A stretch of 55,613 nucleotides of DNA from Massilia frigida (GCF_011682175.1 NZ_WHJG01000043.1:1-55613); one strand, 5' to 3'; shown: positions 42,875 through 53,122, counted from the first letter of the stretch. The notes: a model not told the origin generated them from the sequence alone. Numbers and translations are program-made.

Positions 42875-43762
42875 ATGACCACCACTTCCCCCTTCAAGCG
42901 GCCGCGCCTGCTCATTCTCGGCTGCGGCGATGTCGGCATGCGCCTCTTGCCGCTGGTGCGCGCGCGCTTTCGCGTGTTCGCCGTCACCAGCAACGCCGGG
43001 CGCTGCGCCGAACTGCGCGCGGCCGGTGCCATTCCCATCATCGCCGACCTCGACCAGCCCGCCAGCCTGCAACGCCTGGCCGGCCTGGCGGACTGGGTGG
43101 TGCACATGGCGCCGCCGCAGACCGACGGCACGCTCGACCGCCGCACCCGCCATCTGTGCGCGGTGCTGCCGGCCGGGGCGCGCATGGTGTATATCAGCAC
43201 CACCGGCGTGTACGGCGATTGCGCCGGCGAGCTGATCGATGAAACGCGCACCGTGGCGCCGCGCAATGCCCGCGCGCTGCGCCGGGTCGACGCGGAACGG
43301 GTGCTGCGCGCCTGGGCCAGCCGCAGCGGGGCGCGCCTGGCGATCCTGCGCGTGCCCGGCATCTATGCGCGCGAGCGCTTGCCGCTGCGCCGCCTGGAGC
43401 AGGGCACGCCGGCGCTGCTGGCGTCCGAGGATGTCTTCACCAATCACATCCACGCCGACGACCTGGCGCGCATCGTCGCGCTGGCCTTGTACAGGACATT
43501 GCCCGGCCGCATCTATCACGCGGTCGACGATACGCACATGAAAATGGCCGATTATTTCGATACCGTGGCCGATGCCTTCGGCATGGCGCGCCCGCCTCGC
43601 GTTGCGCGATCGCAACTAGTTGCTTCGGTATCGCCCATGTTGCTGTCGTTCATGTCCGAGTCGCGGCGCATGAGCAATGCGCGCATCAAGCGCGAACTGG
43701 GGGTGCGCCTGCGGTATCCGCACCTTGCGCCTGCGGTGGCGGCGATGGCGCTGGTAAAATGA
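42875..43762 (+). CDS. NAD-dependent epimerase/dehydratase-like protein
   Basis: A 295-residue protein with an N-terminal Rossmann motif slightly changed to LLILGCGDVGMRLLP, a mid segment MVYISTTGVYGDCAGELIDETR (Thr-Thr-x-x-x-Tyr) and IRVPGIYARERLPL, followed by the C-terminal VFTNHIHADDLARIVALAL. The Y-x-x-x-K motif is not obvious, so the active site may be altered. The short form is typical of atypical SDRs such as the YeeZ-like group. The ATG at 42875 avoids an upstream extension lacking homology. Confidence 0.78.
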   Translation: MTTTSPFKRPRLLILGCGDVGMRLLPLVRARFRVFAVTSNAGRCAELRAAGAIPIIADLDQPASLQRLAGLADWVVHMAPPQTDGTLDRRTRHLCAVLPAGARMVYISTTGVYGDCAGELIDETRTVAPRNARALRRVDAERVLRAWASRSGARLAILRVPGIYARERLPLRRLEQGTPALLASEDVFTNHIHADDLARIVALALYRTLPGRIYHAVDDTHMKMADYFDTVADAFGMARPPRVARSQLVASVSPMLLSFMSESRRMSNARIKRELGVRLRYPHLAPAVAAMALVK

Positions 43763-43784
43763 CGGTCCCCACTAAGGAAGCACG

Positions 43785-43988
43785 ATGACCTACGAAGAAT
43801 ACCTGGATGAAGTAACCACCCTGATCACGGAAAAATTCAATCTGAGCGATGCCGCCGCGATCAAGCTGGTCGTAAAAGCGCAGGACGCGGATTTTTTCGT
43901 CGAACATGACGAGAAGGAAGCCATGCGCACGGTCGACCGCGCGCATCAGGATGCCAAAACCCTGTATCTGGCAAGCCAGAAGAAATAG
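43785..43988 (+). CDS. Conserved small hypothetical protein, 67 aa
   Basis: A 67-residue acidic helical protein (MTYEEYLDEVTTLITEKFNL, DEKEAMRTVDRAHQDAKTLY) with no membrane segment. I do not recognise a family. AAGGAAG is placed properly before the ATG. It follows the epimerase gene by 22 bases in the same direction and is probably co-transcribed with it. Confidence 0.7.
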   Translation: MTYEEYLDEVTTLITEKFNLSDAAAIKLVVKAQDADFFVEHDEKEAMRTVDRAHQDAKTLYLASQKK

Positions 43989-44111
43989 GGCGGAAAGCGG
44001 CTTGTCAATGGGCGCATACTTACGCTCGTTTGACGGCCATCAAGTTCTGGCGTCGGCGTGGCCGTATTGTGTGCAGTGTCGTCCCTCAATTGCTGACTTG
44101 TGCCAACTGCC

Positions 44112-44384
44112 ATGCCGCATCGAATCATTCAGCCTACCAAAGAACAAGTGCGCGCCTACATGGCGAGGCGCGAAAGCGCGCGCCGTCCGCCGCCCCCTCC
44201 CGACGAGATCCGCCGCCAGCTGGGCTGGCGCCTGGTACCCACCGATAGTGAGCGCTTGCTCGTTCAATTCTATCTGATTCCCACCAATTACAGCTGTTTG
44301 GCCACCCAAGTGGCTCTGGACTGGCTGTTTGCGCCTGTCCGGCGCGCCGCCCGCCGGCGCAATTCTCACCAAGTATTGCCTTAA
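44112..44384 (+). CDS. Small hypothetical protein, 90 aa
   Basis: A short basic protein with a stretch of prolines (ARRPPPPPDEIRRQLGWRL) and a C-terminal half (LLVQFYLIPTNYSCLATQVALDWLFAP) that looks like a folded or membrane-associated helix. Not a recognised family, but the RRQLGW-containing N-terminus resembles small proteins common in this bacterial group. The start could be 44112 (MPHRI) or 44100. The stop lies before an AT-rich promoter-like segment. Confidence 0.55.
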   Translation: MPHRIIQPTKEQVRAYMARRESARRPPPPPDEIRRQLGWRLVPTDSERLLVQFYLIPTNYSCLATQVALDWLFAPVRRAARRRNSHQVLP

Positions 44385-44463
44385 ATACAAACTTAATTGA
44401 ACTAAAGTTCTACTGGTTGAGCGAATGTCAACACATAGGTGTATGATGCACGCCTATGCAAGC

Positions 44464-44488
44464 ACAGCCGCATATTCGGGCTGTTTTT
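44464..44488 (+). terminator. Intrinsic terminator/attenuator-like hairpin
   Basis: Stem ACAGCC (44464-44469) with GGCTGT (44479-44484), 9-base loop, followed by TTTTT (44484-44488). It stands 80 bases after the 44112 gene and 84 bases before the 44572 start. If the -10-like TATGAT at 44442-44447 is used, it lies in the leader of the next gene. Confidence 0.55.
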
Positions 44489-44571
44489 GCCAGTACCGCT
44501 TACTTAATCGACTGTAAAGACAGCGCACCGGCGAATATGCCACGGGTGCGAATTTGGAAAGATTCAATCAC

Positions 44572-44838
44572 ATGACCAATCGCAGATTTCCGGAAGATCC
44601 GACCTACGATCCGAATAAAGTGCTCGATGCCATCATTGAGCGCTTGCAGCTCAAAAACGACGCGGCCCTGTCGCGCGCACTGGAAGTGGCGCCGCCCGTG
44701 ATCAGTAAAATCCGCCACCGCACCTTGCCGATTGGCGCGACGATCCTGTTGCGCATGCATGAAATCAGCGATTTCAGTATCCGGGAATTGCGCGCGATGA
44801 TGGGCGTGCCCGCAGTGAGCATCAATATCAACGCCTGA
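44572..44838 (+). CDS. Small HTH-like DNA-binding protein
   Basis: An 88-residue protein whose region DAIIERLQLKNDAALSRALEVAPPVISKIRHRTLPIGATILLRMHEISDFSIRELRAMMG has the pattern of a Cro/CI-type helix-turn-helix (LSRALEVAPPVISKIRHRT as the recognition part). It is probably a transcriptional regulator with no ligand domain. The start at 44572 gives MTNRRFPED; an in-frame TTG lies at 44554. A terminator-like hairpin lies in the leader. Target unknown. Confidence 0.7.
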   Translation: MTNRRFPEDPTYDPNKVLDAIIERLQLKNDAALSRALEVAPPVISKIRHRTLPIGATILLRMHEISDFSIRELRAMMGVPAVSININA

Positions 44839-44854
44839 GGCTGGGCAAAAGAAA

Positions 44855-44875
44855 AGGGGCACTGTGTGTGCCCCT
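44855..44875 (-). terminator. Intrinsic terminator of the AWC-repeat gene, minus strand
   Basis: Stem AGGGGCAC (44855-44862) with GTGCCCCT (44868-44875), loop TGTGT. Read on the minus strand it is followed by TTTTCTTTTG. It lies 163 bases past the AWC-repeat gene's stop at 45039. Confidence 0.75.
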
Positions 44876-45038
44876 CGACATTGCAACCGGATCGCTTCAG
44901 GATCTTGCGGGGCGTCCGCCCAGGTCATCGACCTCGTGCGCGCAACCGCCTCGCCATCCCTCTTTCTTGCCGCTCGCATTGTCGTTCGAATCAACGGCCC
45001 TGCGCGTGTTCCAACCCGCAGTGCCTTCCAGCCCATGC

Positions 45039-46169
45039 TTACGCCGGCTGCGGATTGCCGTGCGCGATAGACTGGATCAGCGCCGCCGTTGCCGCGCTCA
45101 CGCGCATGGCATGGGCTGCCGCGGACGGCTCGACGGTGCTGGACGCCGCCGCGCCGACGCCCGGTAGTCTCGTCTTGACGCACCACGCCGACTTGAGCGC
45201 AGCGGGAGTGCCCTTGACGCACCACGCCGACTGTAGTGTAGCCGGGGCCGCCTTAGCGCACCATGCCGCCGTGCGCGCAGCGGGAGCTGCCTTGACGCAC
45301 CACGCCGATTCGAGCGCGGCGGGAGCCGCCTTTGCGCACCATGCCGACGTGAGCGCAGTGGGAGCCGCCTTTGCGCACCACGCCGATTCGCGCGCAGCGG
45401 GAGCCGCTTTTGCGCACCACGCTGATTCAAGCGCAGCGGGAGCCGCCTTTGCGCACCACGCCGATTCGCGCGCAGCGGGAGCCGCTTTTGCGCACCACGC
45501 TGATTCGAGCGCAGCGGGAGCCGCCTTTGCGCACCATGCCGACGTGAGCGCAGCGGGAGCCGCCTTTGCGCACCACGCCGATTCGAGCGCAGCGGGAGCC
45601 GCTTTTGCACACCACGCCGATTCAAGCGCAGCAGCAGCAGCCTTGGCGCACCACGCCGACTTGTGTGCAGCGGGAGCGGCCTTTGCGCACCACGCCGATT
45701 CGAGCGCAGCGGCAGCCGCCTTGGCGCACCACGCCGATGTGGGCGCTACCGGCGCCGCCTTGGCGCACCAGGCTGCGGCGCGCTGGCCATACGGCTCGTC
45801 GAATACCTGTTCATACAGATCGCGCATGCGGTCGGCGCCCGCTTGCAGCACTTGCGCATCGTCGTGCGCGCCGCTCATGCCAACGTACGGGTAGTGGTGC
45901 AGGAAGTAGCCAAACGCTTGCTCGCAGTCTTTCGCGTACTTCATCGTGTCCAGGATATGGTAGTGCCAGAAAATATCGACTTCCACCAGTGGCGAGGTGT
46001 CTTCTTCAGGGAACGCTTTCATCAGATACAGGAAACGGCGATATTCCACTTCAACGGCCTCGGCTTTTTCCAGGGACCAGCCTTCGCCGGATTCCACGTG
46101 CATGAGCTTCATTTTGATCGGTTCCAGATCGAGTTCCGAGATTGCTTTGATTGCGTCGTTGGTCATCAT
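45039..46169 (-). CDS. GRDP-like (PF07173-type) protein with C-terminal 13-residue AWC repeats
   Basis: A 376-residue protein. The N-terminal 130 residues resemble the glycine-rich-domain-protein-like family: WSLEKAEAVEVEYRRFLYLM, then VDIFWHYHILDTMKYAKDCEQAFGYFLHHYPYVGM, with an invariant-looking His/Trp cluster (WHYH, HHYP). Residues 133-330 are about sixteen 13-residue repeats (consensus SAWCAKAAPAALE), each with one Trp-Cys pair and a Lys; a Ser/Ala/Val tail follows. There is no signal peptide. GAGGC precedes the double Met start. I cannot assign a function: the tail could be a repeated-core peptide precursor, a metal- or thiol-binding module, or a structural stalk. No modifying enzyme is adjacent. 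Confidence 0.75.
   Translation of the reverse strand: MMTNDAIKAISELDLEPIKMKLMHVESGEGWSLEKAEAVEVEYRRFLYLMKAFPEEDTSPLVEVDIFWHYHILDTMKYAKDCEQAFGYFLHHYPYVGMSGAHDDAQVLQAGADRMRDLYEQVFDEPYGQRAAAWCAKAAPVAPTSAWCAKAAAAALESAWCAKAAPAAHKSAWCAKAAAAALESAWCAKAAPAALESAWCAKAAPAALTSAWCAKAAPAALESAWCAKAAPAARESAWCAKAAPAALESAWCAKAAPAARESAWCAKAAPTALTSAWCAKAAPAALESAWCVKAAPAARTAAWCAKAAPATLQSAWCVKGTPAALKSAWCVKTRLPGVGAAASSTVEPSAAAHAMRVSAATAALIQSIAHGNPQPA
45174..45773 (-). repeat. 39-bp coding tandem array (about sixteen AWC units)
   Basis: Units of exactly 39 bases with GCGCACCACGCC on the plus strand, so all three frames on both strands stay mostly open. The reading frame is fixed by continuity with the conserved N-terminal domain on the minus strand. 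Variation is mostly at residues 9-12 of the unit (PAALE, PAARE, AAALE, PAALT). Confidence 0.93.
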
Positions 46170-46456
46170 GATTAAGCCTCTTTTTTAGAGTTGTGATTGA
46201 TTTATGTGCTACATCCCTGTTTGATCCTGCGGGTGCTACGGCTGTTGTAAAGCAATCGCCTCCTTCCTTTCCTCTGGTAAATCAATTGCCCGATTACATT
46301 GATTTCCGTTACTGTTTGAGGATGTTGCGCCGGTCCAAACGCCGCTTCTTGACTTAGCTCAATCATTAATTGAGGTAATTCCTAGCGGATACCGGATGCT
46401 CCGACTGTGCCGCAGGTCATTCAAGAGGATTCTGTTTAGGACAATGCCTGGCGTCA

Positions 46457-48319
46457 TCAGACAAACGCGGCATGCGATTCGTTTTTGCCGGATGCGGTGT
46501 CGGCCGGGCCGCCACGCGAAGGTTCGTTGTGCAGGGGCACGCTGACGCACACCGTGGTGCCGTCGCCGCCGTGGCTGGAGATGGAAAACGAGCCGCCGAG
46601 GATGCTGATCCGTTCTTCGATGCCGACCAGGCCGAACGAGCCGACCTTGCCCTGTTCGCCGGCTTGCAGGCCGATGCCGTTATCGGTCACCGTCATCGAC
46701 AGGCGATTTCCGCTGAGCTTGAGTTCGACGCGGACCCTGGTCGCTTGCGCATGGCGCACGATATTGCTCAGCGACTCTTGCAAGATGCGGAAAAAGGCCG
46801 TGGCGGCATGGTCATTGAGCGCGACTTCCTTCGGTTCATCGATCAGTTCGCAGGCGATGCCGGTGCGGCGCTTGAATTCGGCGATTTGCCATTCGACCGC
46901 CGCCGACAAGCCCAGGTCGAGCACGTTCGGACGCAAGTCGTTGATGATCTGGCGCACGCTCTTGATGGTGGCGTCGATCTGCTGCAAGGTCGAGCGCGCG
47001 CGTGCGTGCAGGCGCGGATGGCGCTCGCGCGTGCGCGAACTGAGCATGTCCGCTTCGATGCGCAGCGCCAGCAGGTTTTGCCCGAGGTCGTCGTGGATTT
47101 CGCGCGCGATGCGCTTGCGTTCGCCTTCCTTGATCTGGTCGGCGTGGGCCGCCAGACGGCGCAGGTTCTGGTGCGACAGTTGCAGCTTGGCCTGGCTATC
47201 GCGCAGTTCGCGCGTCATGCCCTTGGCCATCTTGATGGCGCGCCGGCGCGACGAGGTCAGCGCATGGAACAGCGCGTACAGCAGCATCGAGCTGACCGAG
47301 CCGGCCATCAACGCCAGCCAGGGCGCGAATTCCTCGAAGGCGGTGTACATTTCGGTGGTGTCGACGCTGAAGGTCGCATCCCACGGACGGCCGTTGAAGT
47401 CGATCGGCAGGGTGGCGCTGAAGCGGCTTGGCGGCATCAGGAACGGTGCCAGCGTATTCTCGTCGGCCGGATGGCTGTCGAACAGCACGCGTCCGCGCCG
47501 CCGGTCGACCCCGATTGCGTTATCGACCAGGGTCATGCGCACATTCTTGATGGGAATTTCATCGATCACGCCCTGCACCAGCTTTTGCACGCTAAAGGCG
47601 ATCCCGACCGTGCCGATGTAGGCTGCACGGCGCTGCTCGGTGGTGGTGGTGGGAGCGTGCGGCTTGTACACCGGCAGCCGCATCGCCAGTCCGGTGCGCT
47701 TCGGTCCCGAGATAAACGAGACCGGCATGCCCGAGGGGATCAGCTTGCCGGTATCGCGCATGCTGGCCAGCGTGTCGTGCACCAGGGGATTGGCGAGCAG
47801 GTCGTAGCCGAGCGTGGCGGCCCAGGGTTCTTCCGGCTCGGTAAAGGTGACCACGGTGTAGGTCGGACGGTGCCCGGGCGGCTTGATCGCAAACGCTTCC
47901 GGCGCCAAACCGTCGGCCACGCGCTCGTCGCGCATGCGCCGCAGGAAGGCGTCGCGCTCGGCATCATGCACCAGCTGGGCGTAATTGATGTTTTCGATGG
48001 CGGGGAAGTTGCGCGTCACGTCCAATCCCTTCACATAGCCATGGAATTGATGGCGCGTGAGTGGCTCGCTGATCTGGAACAGGCTGACCGTGCCGCGCAA
48101 CACGTGGGTGTACGACTTGATGCGGGCGCTGATGGTATTGCGGGCGTTTTGCGCCAGGCCGGCGAAACGGGTGCGCGAATCGGCTTCGATAGAATTGGCG
48201 GTCGCAAAGTAAAGCACCATGCCGACCGCCAGCGAGAAGGGCAGGCCAACCCATAGGGCAGGACGTGCCATAGAGAATGTTTTTATAGTTGTCTTTAAAG
48301 TAAGCATTGCGCGTTGCAT
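46457..48319 (-). CDS. CHASE-domain sensor histidine kinase (NarL-type HisKA_3)
   Basis: About 620 residues. An N-terminal membrane helix (LWVGLPFSLAVGMVLYFA) is followed by a periplasmic CHASE domain (EPLTRHQFHGYVKGLDVTRNFPAIENINYAQLV, TYTVVTFTEPEEPWAATLGYDLLANP). A second helix (LALMAGSVSSMLLYALF), then a HisKA_3 box with the phospho-His in RKRIAREIHDDLGQNLLAL, and the HATPase domain (FFRILQESLSNIVRHAQA, DNGIGL, GLVGIEERI) follow. It senses a small ligand and phosphorylates a response regulator, but no regulator lies nearby. Starts at 48349, 48319 and 48307 are all possible; GAAAGGA abuts 48319. Confidence 0.88.
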   Translation of the reverse strand: MQRAMLTLKTTIKTFSMARPALWVGLPFSLAVGMVLYFATANSIEADSRTRFAGLAQNARNTISARIKSYTHVLRGTVSLFQISEPLTRHQFHGYVKGLDVTRNFPAIENINYAQLVHDAERDAFLRRMRDERVADGLAPEAFAIKPPGHRPTYTVVTFTEPEEPWAATLGYDLLANPLVHDTLASMRDTGKLIPSGMPVSFISGPKRTGLAMRLPVYKPHAPTTTTEQRRAAYIGTVGIAFSVQKLVQGVIDEIPIKNVRMTLVDNAIGVDRRRGRVLFDSHPADENTLAPFLMPPSRFSATLPIDFNGRPWDATFSVDTTEMYTAFEEFAPWLALMAGSVSSMLLYALFHALTSSRRRAIKMAKGMTRELRDSQAKLQLSHQNLRRLAAHADQIKEGERKRIAREIHDDLGQNLLALRIEADMLSSRTRERHPRLHARARSTLQQIDATIKSVRQIINDLRPNVLDLGLSAAVEWQIAEFKRRTGIACELIDEPKEVALNDHAATAFFRILQESLSNIVRHAQATRVRVELKLSGNRLSMTVTDNGIGLQAGEQGKVGSFGLVGIEERISILGGSFSISSHGGDGTTVCVSVPLHNEPSRGGPADTASGKNESHAAFV

Positions 48320-48501
48320 TCCTTTCGGTAGCCGCAAATGGCGATGCATTGTTTGATCAACATTAACCGGAAGTAAGTTGTCAGAATACCTAGTCGAGCT
48401 GATAGGTATGGAGATCGGAAAAGTCTGAATATCGAAAGAATCCCACCACAGCAGTGAGCAGGGCGGGATTCGGGGGAAAAAATGTCGTGTTTTGGCAACG
48501 T

Positions 48502-50259
<1,758 letters not shown>

Positions 50260-50295
50260 GGAGAAATGCTTTGCGAATGATAGGGTTGCGTCATT

Positions 50296-50383
50296 CTAAC
50301 GCAATGCGTATATATTGCGTTAGTGGCCGCGGTCTCGTTCGGGCACGCGCTCTCCTATGGCATCCCTGACGCAATGCGTATAT
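50296..50383. repeat. Palindrome with repeated 15-base motif upstream of glnS
   Basis: CTAACGCAAT-GCGTATAT-ATTGCGTTAG (50296-50323): 10-bp perfect arms and an 8-base centre. The 15-base ACGCAATGCGTATAT recurs at 50369-50383. The pair lies between glnS and the divergent DnaJ-like gene. Confidence 0.8.
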
Positions 50384-50477
50384 CGCCCATCCCCCGGCGC
50401 CCGCACCGTCGTTCCGCCCGGCCGACGCCGTTCTATAGGATAATCTCGCTTTATAGTTTCGGCAGCAGGAGTTTCCC

Positions 50478-50768
50478 GTGGACAATTTATACACCATCCT
50501 CGGCGTGGCGCCGAATGCGACCGACGACGAGATCAAGAAGGTTTACCGCTCGCTGGCGATGCGTTTCCATCCGGACCGCAACGACGCCCCCGGTGCGGAA
50601 GTGCGTTTCAAGAGCATCACCAAGGCTTACGACATCCTGTCCGACCCGGCCAAGCGCGAGGAATACAACCAGAGCGTCAACCACCGCATCATCATCGATG
50701 CGGAAGAAGAGGCATTTGCCTTGTGGCGTTCGCTGTTCAGCCTGAATGGCGTGACCTTGCCGGCGTAA
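50478..50768 (+). CDS. J-domain (DnaJ-like) protein
   Basis: A 96-residue protein that is almost only a J domain: [61 protein letters not shown], with the HPD motif intact, followed by a short acidic/hydrophobic end. It would stimulate DnaK for a dedicated client, since it has no zinc or C-terminal client domain. The start is GTG at 50478 with AGGAG 6-7 bases upstream. Three unknown genes follow on the same strand. Confidence 0.9.
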   Translation: MDNLYTILGVAPNATDDEIKKVYRSLAMRFHPDRNDAPGAEVRFKSITKAYDILSDPAKREEYNQSVNHRIIIDAEEEAFALWRSLFSLNGVTLPA

Positions 50769-50843
50769 GCGCCGCCCCCCTATCCGCGCCAAGCTCCACG
50801 CGCAGCACATCAGCAGTCATACGCACCACAACAGGACCAGAAA

Positions 50844-51347
50844 ATGAGAAAAGTACATCCCGAATTTGCCTACCAGTCGCGCGAACTCGGCGGCCAGATC
50901 GACGGCATTTTGGGCGACCCGCCGAACCGCAAGAACTACGACATGATGCTCAATGCGCTCGTGGGCGAATACGCCGGCGGCGGCGGCATCGAAGACGTCA
51001 ACATGATGAGCTTCGCGCTGGTCGATCACATCACCTTCAGCAATCCCAAGGGCTTGCTGGTGGAAGCGGGCGACTACGAAGGCGGCAGCCCGGAAAAAGT
51101 GTTCGCCATGGCCGCCTGCGAAGGCGAAGCCGAAGCCATGTACAGCGCCATGACCGGCAAGCACCCGGAACTGGCGCGCCAGGCCATCATCACCGCTTTC
51201 CTGTTCAAGCATCCGCGCCTGTGGGACGAAGAGGACGAATCGCTCGAACAGCTTTCGCGCGACGATGACGGCGACGACCGCCATGACGACGAAGACGACG
51301 GCGTCACCGACGACTTCGCCCAGATGTTCGACCAGGAAGGAGATTGA
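50844..51347 (+). CDS. Hypothetical protein with acidic C-terminus, 167 aa
   Basis: A cytosolic protein of unknown family. The first 120 residues are a mixed helical region (FAYQSRELGGQIDGILGDP, YAGGGGIEDVNMMSFALVDHITFSNP) and the last 45 are strongly acidic (RDDDGDDRHDDEDDGVTDDF). There is no signal peptide. It starts 75 bases after the J-domain gene and is followed by the next gene 2 bases away, so it is probably in one operon. Confidence 0.68.
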   Translation: MRKVHPEFAYQSRELGGQIDGILGDPPNRKNYDMMLNALVGEYAGGGGIEDVNMMSFALVDHITFSNPKGLLVEAGDYEGGSPEKVFAMAACEGEAEAMYSAMTGKHPELARQAIITAFLFKHPRLWDEEDESLEQLSRDDDGDDRHDDEDDGVTDDFAQMFDQEGD

Positions 51348-51349
51348 GC

Positions 51350-52129
51350 ATGAGTGAAAATAGCAATCTGCCGGCGCTGTCGAAACAGATCAGCGAACTG
51401 GTGCTGGCCGGTTCGCTGGCGCATGCCGAGCATGCGTTTTCCGAAGCGGTCGAGCAGCATGGCGACCTGGCCGTGGTCGAGGTGCTGGCGACGCTGGCGC
51501 CCCAGGTCACGGCCTTGCACCTGTCCGGTTTCGACGGCGGCAAGACCTCGCTGGCCACCTTGCTGGTGCCGCCCAAGGCCTGGGCCGACAGCCTGGCGTT
51601 CTTCGCCGCGACCTGGTCGGACGACATGATCGAAGACGACCCTGAACGCGTCGCCGAAACCCTGTTCGCGCACGTGCACGGCATCGTGTTTTCCGCCGAC
51701 GAACCGGAACGCCGCCAGGAGCTGCTGGCCGAAGCCTCGGCCACCGACCACGGCGCGACCGTGTTCGCGATCCTGTTCTCGATGGCGCCGAAGGAAATGC
51801 TGGAACTGGCCGGCGAAGTGCTGGCCAAGGGCCCGTACATCACCAGCCAGACCTCGTCCGACAGCGACGTCGCGCCGCTGGCGATCGAACTGGCCAAGGC
51901 CAGCGAAGATGGCTGGGACCGTGCCCTGTTCGAGCTGTTCCCCGACTTCCGCCACAGCGGCGACATCGCCGACGCCGAGTACAACGACGACCCGGACGAA
52001 GAGCAGAAATTCCTGCAGCGTTCGACCAAGGAATTGCTGTACCGCTTGCGCAAGCAGGTGCCATCGTCGCGCAGCAATGTGCCCAAGCGCGGCGTGCGCA
52101 AGAGCATCGGCACGGGAATCTTTTCGTGA
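51350..52129 (+). CDS. Hypothetical protein, 259 aa
   Basis: An acidic, largely helical protein (QISELVLAGSLAHAEHAFSEAVEQHGDL, ERRQELLAEASATDHGATVFAILFSM, TKELLYRLRKQVP). The last stretch is basic (PSSRSNVPKRGVRKS). No domain recognised. The ATG at 51350 has AAGGAG just before it, and the gene ends in TGATG with the next start, indicating coupled translation. Confidence 0.68.
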   Translation: MSENSNLPALSKQISELVLAGSLAHAEHAFSEAVEQHGDLAVVEVLATLAPQVTALHLSGFDGGKTSLATLLVPPKAWADSLAFFAATWSDDMIEDDPERVAETLFAHVHGIVFSADEPERRQELLAEASATDHGATVFAILFSMAPKEMLELAGEVLAKGPYITSQTSSDSDVAPLAIELAKASEDGWDRALFELFPDFRHSGDIADAEYNDDPDEEQKFLQRSTKELLYRLRKQVPSSRSNVPKRGVRKSIGTGIFS

Positions 52130-53019
52130 TGGAGGCGGCGCAAAACACGCTGCCCGCGATTGTCGTCGAACGCCTGCCGCGGCTGGTGCGGGCGATCCGC
52201 TGCCTGTCCGCGCGCGAGATCGGCGACGAAACCGTGATCCTGGCCGACGAACTGGCCGGCATCACCGCCATGGTGGCCGAAAAGTTCACCAACGACCGCA
52301 CCGCCGACGGCATCCAGAAAGCCTTGCTGCTGACGGTGGGCTGCGTGTCGCTGGGGCTGGAACATGAGCTGATGCACGAAGGTGACGAAGCGGCGCTTGA
52401 TTTTCTGATCGAGCATGGAGCCGAGCACGCGTTCCAGGCGGGCTTTCGCATGGTGCGCGACCTGGCCGCCTTGCCCGAGGATTCGCTGGTGGGCGAGTAC
52501 GACCAGGACCCGGTGTACGCGCAGCGGCGCCTGAAGGATTTGTTCGTCGACATCTGCAGCGCCGATCCGCATCAGAACTGGGCCGGGTACGAGAAGTTCG
52601 AGGTGCAATACAAGCAGCGCAAGGCGGTGCAGGCGATCGTGCGCGCGGCCGGCTGGCTGCGCCGCCATCATTACGCGGGGCCGATCAACGACGCCGACCT
52701 GAACGCGGAAGGGGTGATTGCGGTAGCGATCATTTTCGCGATCGAGGGAGGCGGGCGGATCGTGGCGCGCACCGGGCAGGCCGATTTCGAGCGCCTGGTG
52801 AAATCGGTACGCAAGAACAAGCCCGATTATGAAGAGGGCTGGGCGGCGCTGATGAAGCAGGTGCCGGCGCAGCACCAGCCGGTGATCGCGGAGCGGATCG
52901 CGTCGTATCGGACCAATTGCACCGTCATCCAGAAAATCCGAACGCGCACGGCGATGAAGACCTTGTTCGCGGAGTTCGAGAATTACGCGGGGTCGGAGCT
53001 CGATGCCGATTACGGCTAA
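52129..53019 (+). CDS. Hypothetical protein, 296 aa
   Basis: A helical soluble protein (VGCVSLGLEHELMHEGDEAALDFLIEHGAEHAFQAGFRMVRDLAAL, KQRKAVQAIVRAAGWLRRHHYAGP) with no signal. I see no catalytic motif. Its ATG overlaps the previous stop as TGATG. It is the last gene of the J-domain-led group and is followed by a REP-like repeat. Confidence 0.68.
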   Translation: MEAAQNTLPAIVVERLPRLVRAIRCLSAREIGDETVILADELAGITAMVAEKFTNDRTADGIQKALLLTVGCVSLGLEHELMHEGDEAALDFLIEHGAEHAFQAGFRMVRDLAALPEDSLVGEYDQDPVYAQRRLKDLFVDICSADPHQNWAGYEKFEVQYKQRKAVQAIVRAAGWLRRHHYAGPINDADLNAEGVIAVAIIFAIEGGGRIVARTGQADFERLVKSVRKNKPDYEEGWAALMKQVPAQHQPVIAERIASYRTNCTVIQKIRTRTAMKTLFAEFENYAGSELDADYG

Positions 53020-53065
53020 GGCCGGATCCCGGGATTGATTAGCACCGTTAGCTTTTAGACCGTCT

Positions 53066-53122
53066 TTCCCGCGAAGGCGGGAATCCATAGCAGGTCTGAA
53101 CATAGATGCCATGGATTCCCGC
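53066..53122. repeat. REP-like inverted repeats
   Basis: TTCCCGC-GAAG-GCGGGAA (53066-53083) is a small hairpin. GCGGGAATCCAT (53077-53088) is also the reverse complement of ATGGATTCCCGC (53111-53122). This resembles the GCGGGAATCCA element at 36.2 kb. Confidence 0.75.

Noticed and set aside
44866-45894. Long plus-strand frame through the AWC array (AHHADSSAAGAAF repeats)
   Set aside because: It is open only because the 39-bp unit keeps every frame open. The conserved N-terminal domain and terminator belong to the minus-strand gene.
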